Both the position numbers and the translations under genes were made by a program. This document shows, in pieces, positions 7,805-16,035 of a stretch of 64,000 nt of DNA (the stretch's first letter is position 1; each line of letters begins with the position of its first letter). The stretch spans positions 1-64,000 of the forward strand of contig CAYJOD010000012.1 in the NCBI GenBank assembly GCA_964371655.1, given 5' to 3'. Origin of the DNA: CAZGSN01 sp964371655 (GTDB lineage: Bacteria; Desulfobacterota; Binatia; HRBIN30). Under the pieces are notes generated by a model, which searched no databases, had not been told where the DNA came from, and saw only the letters and a list, made by a program, of their open reading frames with translations.

Positions 7805-10246
7805 TCACCCCAGTGCGCCGGCCACGACGAGCTCGGTGACGCGTTCGTCGCTGTAACCGAGGATCTCGTTCAGTACCCGTTGGTTGTCGCCGCCGAGCGT
7901 CGGCACCGTGCCTTCGACTCGCGCCGGGGTGCGCGACAGGATGAAACGCGAGCCCTCGAGCGTCGTCGTGCCGTGCTCGGGATGCGCGAGCGAAACGAAA
8001 TGGCCGCGATGGCGAAGCTGCGCGTTGGTGCCGAGACCGGCGCTGTCCTGGACCACGCTCGCCGCGATCCCACGCGCCTGCAACGCGGCCTCGATCTCCC
8101 CGGCGGAACGCGAGGCGGTCCAGGCCGCGATCTCACGCTCGAGCTCGTCTTGATTTGCAAGCCGCGCCGCGAGGGTCGAGTAGCACGGATGCGCGGCGAG
8201 GTCGGAGCGACCCATCGCGTCGCTTAGATCCCGCCACTTCTGTTCGTCGGTGATGGCGATCGCCACCCAGCAGTCGTCGCCCGCGGCAGGGTAGACGCCA
8301 TGCGGAGCCATCTGCGGATCACAATTGCCGTCGCGCTGTTGTACTCGCCCGTTGGCCGAGCAATCGAGGATCGCGCTGGTGAGAAAGTGCAGCGATGCTT
8401 CCGCCTGCGCCAGATCGATGTGTTGACCGCGTCCGCTGCGGCGCCGATGTTCGATGGCGGCAAGGATGGAGATGGCGCTGTAACGCCACGCGACGTAGTC
8501 GGTGTAGGCGCCGAACGGACCCACCGGCGGCCGATCCGGCCATCCCGCGACGCTGTAGAATCCGGTGATGGCGGCGGCGAGATTGCCGAAGCCGGCGAAG
8601 TCGGCGAGCGGCCCGCTCTGCCCCATCAAACAGGTGCTGAGCATGATTAGATCGGGCTTGATGCGGCGCAGCGATTCGTAGTCCAAACCCCAACCGCGCA
8701 TGACGTGCGGTGTAAACGATTCGCAGACGACGTCGGCCCAGCGCACCAGGTCGAGAAAGACCTCGCGCCCCGCCGGCTGCGACAGGTCGAGCGAGAGCAT
8801 GCGCTTGCCGGCGTTGTAGTTGTAGAAGGCCACCGAGCTGTTGATGTCGCCGTTCTGGAACGGCGTCAGGGTGCGGCAGGCGTCGGTGTGTCGAGGCGAC
8901 TCGACGCGGACCACCGTGGCCCCGTAGTCGGCGAGGGCGCGCGTCGCCAGCGGGCCGGCGATGGCCCACATCAGATCGAGAATCTTCACGCCCGCCAGCG
9001 GCAGCTTTGCGGTCGCATCGACGTTGGTCTGTGGCACAACGCGGGCAACGCTGGCGTGCGTCTCCTCGCCGAGGATCTCGTCGTTGTGCTCGCCCGCAGA
9101 CGGGGCGCCGCGGCGATACTGGATCGGGCTGTCGCTGAAGCGCGCGAACGGACCAGGGTAGGTTAGCGCCTTGCCGGTCTCGCGATGCTTCGTCTCGCGC
9201 CAGTACTGGCGCGCGCGGAATTGCTCCTCGGCCAAGACGTCGGCCATCGACGAGACCGGTGCGATCAGCAGATTGCGGGCGACGGCGAGGCTCTGGAGCT
9301 CCGCGAGCGTGTGGCTCGAGGTGAACGCGGCGACCGCCGACTTGACGCTCTCGAATTCCTCCATCGACTCCTGGCCGGTGAGCAGCGCCATCGTATAGTC
9401 GATCCAGTCCTTGTCGCGCATCGCGGCATCGCAGAAGCCCTCTTCATGCAGGCACTGCATAAGCCGGCGTGTCGCCGGGCCGAAGCTGGGGCCGAAGAGA
9501 TGTGTAATCGACACGTAGCCATCGCTGGCCGGGTAGATGAAACGAATGGAGAACGGTCCCACCCGCAGACCGCCCGAGGCACGCTCCGAACCGATCGAGC
9601 TGTTGAGCGTCGCCAGGAGCGCGGATTGTGTCGCCACGGTAACGGTGGCCTGCGCGGAGACGTCGATGTGCTGGCCGTAACCCGAGCGTAGGCGCTCGTG
9701 GTGCGCGATGAGAGCGGCCAGCGCTGCCTCCGCCCCGGCATGCGGGTACGCTTGCGCAACGCCCAAGCGCAGCGGCGCCCGATCGCCATCGCCGTTGAGA
9801 AGCAGCGGCCCACCCGCTGCAAGGATGGTCAGGTCAGACGCCGCCCACTGCGCCTGCGGACCGCTCTGGCCGAAGGGCGTGACCGACACATAGATGAGGG
9901 CCGGGTTGATCGCGGCAAGATGCTCGTACGACAAGCCGCGCTGCGCCGGCACGCCGGGATCTGCCGACTCGATCAAGAAGTGCGCGCTGCGGACGAGGTC
10001 GCGCAGACGCGCTTGGCCAGCGGGCGTGTCGAGGTCGAGGATGACGCTGCGTTGATTGCGCGTGTAGGCAATCCAGTGCAGCGAGTCGTTGCCGTGCGCA
10101 CTCTCGATAAACGGCGCCAGCCTTCGCGCCGGCGAACCGCCCGGCGGTTCGATGTGGATCACATCGGCGCCGAGGTCGGCGAGAATCTGTCCGCCGAGCA
10201 GACCGCGCTCGTCGGTTAGGTCAAGAACTCGGTAGGGGCTGAGCAT
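7805..10246 (-). CDS. Double-domain CaiB/BaiF-type (class III) CoA-transferase
   Basis: The 813-residue product contains two full family III CoA-transferase domains in tandem, about residues 1-395 and 405-813; the usual length is about 400. Domain 1 opens with LDLTDERGLLGGQILADLGA and domain 2 with ILDLMWAIAGPLATRALADY. These enzymes move CoA between an acyl-CoA and a free carboxylic acid through an aspartyl-CoA intermediate. In domain 2 the catalytic Asp is visible at D583 (FGAYTDYVAW). In domain 1 the aligned position is Y167 (VAQAYPHAGAE), so the first half probably lacks the nucleophile. GGAG precedes ATG 10246. The substrate is unknown; the nearby hydroxylase and hydratase genes suggest a catabolic role. 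Confidence 0.88.
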   Translation of the reverse strand: MLSPYRVLDLTDERGLLGGQILADLGADVIHIEPPGGSPARRLAPFIESAHGNDSLHWIAYTRNQRSVILDLDTPAGQARLRDLVRSAHFLIESADPGVPAQRGLSYEHLAAINPALIYVSVTPFGQSGPQAQWAASDLTILAAGGPLLLNGDGDRAPLRLGVAQAYPHAGAEAALAALIAHHERLRSGYGQHIDVSAQATVTVATQSALLATLNSSIGSERASGGLRVGPFSIRFIYPASDGYVSITHLFGPSFGPATRRLMQCLHEEGFCDAAMRDKDWIDYTMALLTGQESMEEFESVKSAVAAFTSSHTLAELQSLAVARNLLIAPVSSMADVLAEEQFRARQYWRETKHRETGKALTYPGPFARFSDSPIQYRRGAPSAGEHNDEILGEETHASVARVVPQTNVDATAKLPLAGVKILDLMWAIAGPLATRALADYGATVVRVESPRHTDACRTLTPFQNGDINSSVAFYNYNAGKRMLSLDLSQPAGREVFLDLVRWADVVCESFTPHVMRGWGLDYESLRRIKPDLIMLSTCLMGQSGPLADFAGFGNLAAAITGFYSVAGWPDRPPVGPFGAYTDYVAWRYSAISILAAIEHRRRSGRGQHIDLAQAEASLHFLTSAILDCSANGRVQQRDGNCDPQMAPHGVYPAAGDDCWVAIAITDEQKWRDLSDAMGRSDLAAHPCYSTLAARLANQDELEREIAAWTASRSAGEIEAALQARGIAASVVQDSAGLGTNAQLRHRGHFVSLAHPEHGTTTLEGSRFILSRTPARVEGTVPTLGGDNQRVLNEILGYSDERVTELVVAGALG

Positions 10247-10461
10247 CGTTCATTTCTCCTGTAGGTTGCGACGTGCAGCTTGCACGAAATCGCCGCGATG
10301 CCAAGGACCGAGGTGGGGGACTTCGAGACGTCGGGCGGGGGGCTTCAGCCGGCGGAGCTCCCGACCGAGCGGAGTAGCGTCTGCGCACTTTGGATGAAGT
10401 CGTGGCATCCACTGCTTGTCAGCACATTTGCGCTTCGATACCAGCCGCTCCGCGCTGTGGT

Positions 10462-10582
10462 GAGGTTGTCTCAAGACCCGCCGAACAGGGCGCGCAGCCG
10501 CGCGCCCCTACAACAAGACCGAGGAAGACCGCATGCCGTAGGGGCGCGCGGCTGCGCGCCCTGCCAGTCTTGAGACAACCTC
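10462..10582. repeat. Perfect nested inverted repeat (MITE-like hairpin)
   Basis: The 16-bp outer arms GAGGTTGTCTCAAGAC (10462-10477) and its exact complement (10567-10582) enclose 26-bp arms rich in GCGC (10486-10511 and 10538-10563), also perfectly complementary. The end motif GAGGTTGTCTCA reappears once at 20099. There is no coding capacity. The rest of 10247-10849 shows no gene. Confidence 0.85.
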
Positions 10583-10849
10583 TCGTGAGCGCGGCCACCA
10601 TCTGAGGCTCGGACGTGCTGCGAATCCCAGTACCGTTTCGAACGAGTTGACCGTGCAACCGACCGCGTGACACGCCGCATGACCATGCGGGGCGAGCATT
10701 TAGCAATCATGGCGTCACCCGGATTCCGGTCCAATCGTTCCGACCCACAGCAAGCACGGGCATCCTGGCAATCGGCCCGCTAGCCGTCAGGAAAGCCAGC
10801 ATCTGGGGGCGCCTTTCGCTCTGGCGTTTTGAGGTGATAGGAGAACGCC

Positions 10850-13504
10850 ATGCCTGTGTCGCCGGTGCGTCGCTTCGCATTGCTCAACTGCTTGGTCGCT
10901 AGCGCCATCCTCGCCACGCCGCCGTGCGTGTGGGCCAGCGAGACGCCGGCGACTTCGCTGCGTAGGTTCGACTACGAGGTGCCGCTCGACCCCCATAGCC
11001 CATGGCCGAAGTTTCGTCGCAACCCGCACCAGAACGGACGCAGCCCGTTGCTGCCGCAGGATTCCGGCCGTGCACCTTGGGTCTTTCGCACCGGTAAGGG
11101 CGTGTTCAGCTCCGCCGTCGTCGACGCCGATGGAACGATCTACATCGGCTCGGGCGATCGGAATTTCTACGCCATCGGGCACGATGGCAACTTGAAATGG
11201 AAGTACCCCACCGGTGAGATCATCGATTCCTCCGCGCTTCTCGATGATCAGGGAAGGGTCGTCTTCGGCTCCGGCGATGGGCATGTCTACGCGCTCGAGC
11301 GCAGCACCGGCGAGGTGCTATGGAAGTTCGCCGCCGACGCGCCGGCGCTGAACTCCGCGTTCATCAATTGGTTCGAAGGCAACGTCGGCATCGGCGTCGA
11401 CGGTACGCTCTACGTTCCAAACGACAACTTCTGCACCTATGCGCTGCGGCGCGAGACCGGTGCCCGCGTGTGGTGCGCGCCGGCACGCGATCAAACCTGG
11501 TCGCTGCCAGCGGTCGATCCCGTAAATGGGCGGCTGTTCATCGGCAACAACTTTGCCTTCCTCCACAATACATTCGCTCTCGATGCGCGCAGCGGAGAGA
11601 AGATCTGGCAGGCCACGGCGGACGGCTCGGTCGCCGCCAGTCCGCTGCTGACCGATGCCGGCGGCGATGCCGCGGTCGTCGTCGGTGCCTTCGACGGTTA
11701 TGTGCGCGCCTACGATCCCGCCAGCGGACGCGAACGCTGGCGCTTCGGAGCTCGCGATCATCTTTACGCCAGTCCTGCCGAGATGGCCGACGGCACCATC
11801 GTCCAACCGTCAGCGGACGGCTCGATCTACGGCATCAACCCGCACGACGGCTCGCTGCGTTGGGCCTTCGACACGCTGGAGCCGCTGCGCTCTTCGCCCG
11901 CCATCGACGGCGCTGGCAACATTTACGTCGGCTCGGGTGAAGGCCGCCTGTTCGTGCTCAACCCGGATGGCACCTTACGTTGGTCGATCCGCCTCATCGA
12001 CGACGACCGCGACGACCTGAACGCGTCGCCAGCTCTCGGAACGGATGCGATCATCGTTGCGGGGGAAAGCGGCGGCGTCTTCAGCGTCCCCTACGACTAT
12101 TGCTTGCGTCCGGGTCTTGGCGACCCGCGTTGTACGATCGGTGGCGGCGAAAGCCTGCCGGCAAGCGGCGTGTTTCTCCTGTACACAACGCCGTTCGGTC
12201 GCACTCGCGCCCAGCCTCCGGCCGACATCGATGGCAATCAAGCGCTCGCGTTCTCGCTATTCGTCCGCGAACGCGGTGATACGCAGCTTGCCGTGATCGA
12301 TTCGGAGAGTGTGCGTGTCGAGATTGAGCCGCCGACCGCGGTCGCCGTCGACGTATCCGGGGATCGAAGGTTCATCACGATCGTCCCCAAAGGCTCCTAC
12401 GCTGGTCCGGCCGGCGGCGCGATCACCATGCGCGTGCAGGGGAACTACCTCGGTGGCCTCGATCGTAGCGGCTTGCGCTTCAGCGGTGGACACGTCGGCG
12501 GCCGTTTCGACCAGAGCTTTCGTTTCGGGGTGCGACCGCGCGCAGGTGGCGAGTTGCCTCTCCCTGTGCCGCAGGCGCGCGGTGATCGCGCCGGCACCTG
12601 GGAGCTGTATCGACTGGCGGCGCCGCTGCCGACGATCTTGCCGAGCTACAACCAGATTGGCTTCGACTCCATCCATTACTTGATCGGTCTGGTGGAAGGT
12701 GACGGCAAGCACGCCGTGGGTTGGGCCGTGGGTGGACTGCTCGCGGGCGCGGACAATCGCAGCGCGGTCGATCCGACGTCGCGCGTGCGCTTCCCGCTCG
12801 AGGTAGATTACGACGCCGGTCTGCTGACCATGACCAACGAGGCCGGCTTCACCATCGAGTTCAACGGCTTCCCTCTGCCCTTCGAGCTCTTCCGTATTGC
12901 CACCGAGGTGAACGCGCGCGGCGAAGCTCTGTACAGCCCGGCGCTCAACAGCAAGACGACTTGTGGCCGAATCGACTTCTACGGCGAGTTTCTGCAGGCG
13001 TTGGGATACTGCAACCCCACGACCGATCTGCTCAACGTCTTCGGCGGCGCCGAGCTGCGGCCGCACGACGGCGGTATCGCAACTGCGCCTAACGGTGTCG
13101 GGCGGGTGAGCTTCGAAGCGTCGTACGACCACGTAAGCGCGCGGCTCGCCGATTCGGAGCTGCAGGCGGGTGAGCACAACGTCGGCATCCTGCTGATCGA
13201 TCCCAACACGCACCGTCCCCTCGCTCTCGACTATATGGCCGAGACGACGCACGAGACGGGCACGGGCGGGACCCTCGCCGGCGCCACGCTCAAGTTTGCC
13301 CCCGGCGCGCTGCGCGGCGATGTGCGCGTCTACTTGATGGTGGACACCTACCCGGCCGCCGTCGAGACCGTGCACGTTCCCGAGTCGGTGCCGTTGCTTG
13401 CGCAGCTCGCCGATGGCGCCGGGCGAGCGTGGCATGGCGTCAGCAAGTTCTTCGCGGGCCTAGCGCGACGGACAGCGCTGAAAGTGTTGCGCGCGCTGGG
13501 ATAA
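10850..13504 (+). CDS. Secreted PQQ-like beta-propeller repeat protein
   Basis: This 884-residue protein starts at ATG 10850 behind GGAG. It has a signal peptide (LLNCLVASAILATPPCVWA) and then about 420 residues of propeller blades with the repeated pattern DGTIYIGSGDRNFYAIG / DGTLYVPN / GNIYVGSGEGRLFVLNPDG, as in the PQQ-binding-like/BamB beta-propeller superfamily. The second half (about residues 430-884) has no motif I recognise and is probably a set of beta domains. No quinoprotein dehydrogenase catalytic residues or Cys-Cys ring are evident, so a cofactor is not implied; a binding or scaffold role outside the cytoplasm is more likely. It stands alone between repeat elements. Confidence 0.8.
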   Translation: MPVSPVRRFALLNCLVASAILATPPCVWASETPATSLRRFDYEVPLDPHSPWPKFRRNPHQNGRSPLLPQDSGRAPWVFRTGKGVFSSAVVDADGTIYIGSGDRNFYAIGHDGNLKWKYPTGEIIDSSALLDDQGRVVFGSGDGHVYALERSTGEVLWKFAADAPALNSAFINWFEGNVGIGVDGTLYVPNDNFCTYALRRETGARVWCAPARDQTWSLPAVDPVNGRLFIGNNFAFLHNTFALDARSGEKIWQATADGSVAASPLLTDAGGDAAVVVGAFDGYVRAYDPASGRERWRFGARDHLYASPAEMADGTIVQPSADGSIYGINPHDGSLRWAFDTLEPLRSSPAIDGAGNIYVGSGEGRLFVLNPDGTLRWSIRLIDDDRDDLNASPALGTDAIIVAGESGGVFSVPYDYCLRPGLGDPRCTIGGGESLPASGVFLLYTTPFGRTRAQPPADIDGNQALAFSLFVRERGDTQLAVIDSESVRVEIEPPTAVAVDVSGDRRFITIVPKGSYAGPAGGAITMRVQGNYLGGLDRSGLRFSGGHVGGRFDQSFRFGVRPRAGGELPLPVPQARGDRAGTWELYRLAAPLPTILPSYNQIGFDSIHYLIGLVEGDGKHAVGWAVGGLLAGADNRSAVDPTSRVRFPLEVDYDAGLLTMTNEAGFTIEFNGFPLPFELFRIATEVNARGEALYSPALNSKTTCGRIDFYGEFLQALGYCNPTTDLLNVFGGAELRPHDGGIATAPNGVGRVSFEASYDHVSARLADSELQAGEHNVGILLIDPNTHRPLALDYMAETTHETGTGGTLAGATLKFAPGALRGDVRVYLMVDTYPAAVETVHVPESVPLLAQLADGAGRAWHGVSKFFAGLARRTALKVLRALG

Positions 13505-13510
13505 TCGAAG

Positions 13511-13640
13511 ACGGGGAGACACGGAGACGCGGAGACGCGGAGACACGGAGACGCGGAGACACGGAGACGCGGAGCCCAGGAAGTGCCCTATGTCTTTGGC
13601 TTCTCTCCGCGTCTCCGTGTCTCCGCGTCTCCGTGTCTTC
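13511..13640. repeat. Inverted minisatellite (GGAGACACGGAGACGC units)
   Basis: Seven or so 8-bp units alternating GGAGACAC / GGAGACGC (13514-13573) face an inverted array of TCTCCGCG / TCTCCGTG units (13603-13638) across about 28 bases. It fills the whole space between the convergent propeller and porin genes, with only a few bases to each stop codon, and may serve as a bidirectional terminator. Confidence 0.8.
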
Positions 13641-14837
13641 TTAACGGGCGCCGAAGCGGTACGTCGTGGCAATGGTGATGCCGGGGCTCGCTTCGATTTC
13701 ATACTTGCCGGGGAAGTTGGCCTGGTCGGCGGTCGTAACCATTCGATCGTTCATGATCGCGTAGCCGACGTTGGCATCGATGAGCCAGTGACCCTGCGCG
13801 AGCCCGATGCCGACCATCACCATGAAATCCGTGGTGTCATAGAGCAGCGGGCTGAGCGCGGACGGCTGCATCATCCATTCCTCGCGCGAGATGCCGGCGC
13901 GCAGCCACAGCGAATCGGTCCACGTGTACTCCGCGCCGGCGCCATAGCGGAAGGTGCTGCGGGCGCGCTGGATGAAGCGTGAATTCAGTTGCGGATGCTG
14001 GTTGAACTCGAAGATGCCGTTCTCGAAGTTCGGATAGTCGGTCCAGGTCGCCTGCGCGGTGGCCAGCAGACGCGCAGTAAGTTTATGCGCCACACCGAAG
14101 GTGACATTCTGCGGCGTGTTGAAATCGATCGATACATCCTCGTGCTGTCCGGCGATCTTGCCGCCACCGCGCATGTAGACGACGCCGGGGCTGCGATAGG
14201 AGAGGCCGAACGTGGTTTGCGGGGTGAGGTCATAGAGAAGACCCGCCGAACCGGACACGCCCAGGCCATCAACGTCAAAGTCCACGGGGCCGAACGGGCT
14301 CGGCGTGCGCGTGCGGATGCGACCCCACTGTGGCGCCAGCTGCAATCCAAAGCGCAATCCCGGCATGAGCTCGCGACCGACCACGAGGCCCCACTCGATG
14401 AGCCCGGACTCGGCGAGAAATTGCTGCGGAACACCGGCGCTGGGCTGCGCCGCGAAGTTGAACGACGAGCCCACGGTTCCGTACAGACCGGTGCCGACGT
14501 ACCAAGGCGCCAGCCAATCGGTGCCTACCCACAGCAGCGGCCCGAACGGCAATTCGCTGCTCTTCTGGTCGTAGCCGGTTTGGGGATTGGAATAGCGGCC
14601 ACTCATCGTGCTCGCGCCGATGCTTGCCGTCATCTCCGTACCCGGTCGCCCGACCACGCCGGCCGGGTTGATCAACAAGATGCTCGCACCTTCGTCCGGA
14701 GTCGCGACGACATTGCCCGACAGCCCGCCATCGCGGCCGCCAATATGAGGCACCTGCAGGAAGCTAGCGCGAGCCTCGCGGAGGCCAAGGCCCGCGACCA
14801 CCATCACGCCCACAAACAGCAACGTCCCTTGTTTCAT
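13641..14837 (-). CDS. FadL/TodX-family outer-membrane hydrocarbon transport protein
   Basis: This protein of about 398 residues has a signal peptide (TLLFVGVMVVAGLGLREARA) and the family's N-terminal hatch signature, ATPDEGASILLINPAGVVGR (NPAG). Many amphipathic beta strands follow, and it ends in an aromatic-containing strand TTYRFGAR, as outer-membrane barrels do. FadL/TodX channels let long-chain fatty acids or aromatic hydrocarbons cross the outer membrane. GGAGG lies ten bases before ATG 14837; ATG 14843 and GTG 14846 are alternatives. It is the last gene of the group MerR - oxidoreductase alpha - beta - channel, which suggests it imports that enzyme's hydrophobic substrate. Confidence 0.87.
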   Translation of the reverse strand: MKQGTLLFVGVMVVAGLGLREARASFLQVPHIGGRDGGLSGNVVATPDEGASILLINPAGVVGRPGTEMTASIGASTMSGRYSNPQTGYDQKSSELPFGPLLWVGTDWLAPWYVGTGLYGTVGSSFNFAAQPSAGVPQQFLAESGLIEWGLVVGRELMPGLRFGLQLAPQWGRIRTRTPSPFGPVDFDVDGLGVSGSAGLLYDLTPQTTFGLSYRSPGVVYMRGGGKIAGQHEDVSIDFNTPQNVTFGVAHKLTARLLATAQATWTDYPNFENGIFEFNQHPQLNSRFIQRARSTFRYGAGAEYTWTDSLWLRAGISREEWMMQPSALSPLLYDTTDFMVMVGIGLAQGHWLIDANVGYAIMNDRMVTTADQANFPGKYEIEASPGITIATTYRFGAR

Positions 14838-14879
14838 CGTCATCACCCCTCCTTGCGATTGTCGCTGCTGCTGTCGGTA

Positions 14880-14947
14880 TCTGGTATCTAGTACCTGGTA
14901 TCTGGTCAGGCTCCTAAACCAGATACCAGGAAGCAGATACCAGATAC
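14880..14947. repeat. Short-unit inverted repeat (TATCTGGTATCTAG / CCAGATACC)
   Basis: Direct units TATCTGGTATCT, TACCTGGTATCTGG face the inverted units CCAGATACCAGG, CAGATACCAGATACC across about ten bases. It lies in the 130-bp gap between the channel gene and the Fe-S subunit gene, and may reduce or end transcription there. Confidence 0.75.
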
Positions 14948-14966
14948 CTCCTAGCGGTTGTTCGGC

Positions 14967-16004
14967 TCAGTCCCAGACAATCTCCGCAGGGTCGCGACTG
15001 AGATGTCCGAGGGCGTCTTTCCAACGGTAGAGGATGAGGGCATCCATTACCTCGGAGGCCTGGCCGCGGCGCTTCTTGTCGAGCTCGCTGCGCAAGACGT
15101 CGAGGGTACCGTGCACCGGCGGTCCGAAGAGCTTCTCCAGATACGCCGGCGGAATGCGGTGTCCGCCTTCGTCGAAGCTGCCGTCGGCACGCAGCGGCGC
15201 CGGTGACAGCGGCGGCACGTAGTACACGTTCGGATGGGTGCCGAACTCGGGGTGCAGCGGCAGCGCCACCTTCCACTTGCTGACGAGCTTGTGCACGGCG
15301 CTGCCCTCGTCGTCGACGAAACCGATAAACGCCGCGCGCCCCGGACACTGCCGCACACATGCCGGCGCCACGCCTTGCTCGAGACGCGGGAAGCAGCCGA
15401 TGCAGTGCTGGCTGACGTTGCGAACCTTGTTGAAATAGATCTTCTTGTACGGACAGGCGCGCCGGCACTGCTGTTTGCCCTTGCACTTCTCCTCGTCGCG
15501 CAACACCAGCCCGTCTTCCTCGCGCTTGAAGATCGCGTCGTTGGGGCAGGCCTCCAGACACGCCGGCTCGGTGCAGTGGTTGCACAGTCTAGGAAGGTAG
15601 AAGAAGTAGGCGTTGGGAAACTCGCCGCCGCCTTCGTCCTCGTCCCAATTCATGCCCCAGGTCTTGCTGCCGGAGATCTTGTGCAGGTGCGCGGCGCGAC
15701 CTTTGCCGCCGCGCAGAACCTCATCGTAGTTGAAGTTCCAGCCGCCGCCGGTCTCTTCGTCGGTGGCGATATGACCGAGCTGAAGCTCGCCTTTGGCGTC
15801 GAAGCCGCCGCCCATCTTCTCCCAGTCGCGCGGCGTGCCGCGGCCGGGCTGGGTGTTGACGGTCATCCACCACATTTGTTCGGTGCCGGGATCCTCGCCC
15901 GGCCACAGCACCTTGCAGGCGACCGAGCAGGTCTGGCAGCCGATGCACTTGTTGAGGTCGAAGACCCAAGCGAGTTGTCGTTTCGATTGTGTGATCGTTC
16001 CCAT
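14967..16004 (-). CDS. Fe-S (beta) subunit of a DMSO-reductase-family molybdenum oxidoreductase
   Basis: The 345 residues are the size of NarH/EbdB/DdhB-type beta subunits (330-350). Four cluster-binding groups are visible: CIGCQTCSVACK, CNHCTEPACLEACP, CKGKQQCRRACPYKK and CIGCFPRLEQGVAPACVRQCP. In the third group Lys stands where a [4Fe-4S] cluster would have its second Cys (Trp in NarH), which fits a [3Fe-4S] cluster. The protein would pass electrons from the molybdenum subunit to an acceptor. No heme b gamma subunit or dedicated chaperone gene lies in the window. It starts at ATG 16004 with GGA upstream, 31 bp after the alpha gene, so the two are surely one transcript. Confidence 0.92.
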   Translation of the reverse strand: MGTITQSKRQLAWVFDLNKCIGCQTCSVACKVLWPGEDPGTEQMWWMTVNTQPGRGTPRDWEKMGGGFDAKGELQLGHIATDEETGGGWNFNYDEVLRGGKGRAAHLHKISGSKTWGMNWDEDEGGGEFPNAYFFYLPRLCNHCTEPACLEACPNDAIFKREEDGLVLRDEEKCKGKQQCRRACPYKKIYFNKVRNVSQHCIGCFPRLEQGVAPACVRQCPGRAAFIGFVDDEGSAVHKLVSKWKVALPLHPEFGTHPNVYYVPPLSPAPLRADGSFDEGGHRIPPAYLEKLFGPPVHGTLDVLRSELDKKRRGQASEVMDALILYRWKDALGHLSRDPAEIVWD

Positions 16005-16035
16005 GAGGTCGTTCCTTCCTCGTTCGAGATTGGGT

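Noticed and set aside
12257..13435. Minus-strand frame of 392 codons
   Set aside because: Antisense to the beta-propeller protein; no domain pattern.
13511..13640. CRISPR-like array of short units
   Set aside because: Units are 8 bp and contiguous, without spacers, and the second half is inverted; it is a minisatellite pair.
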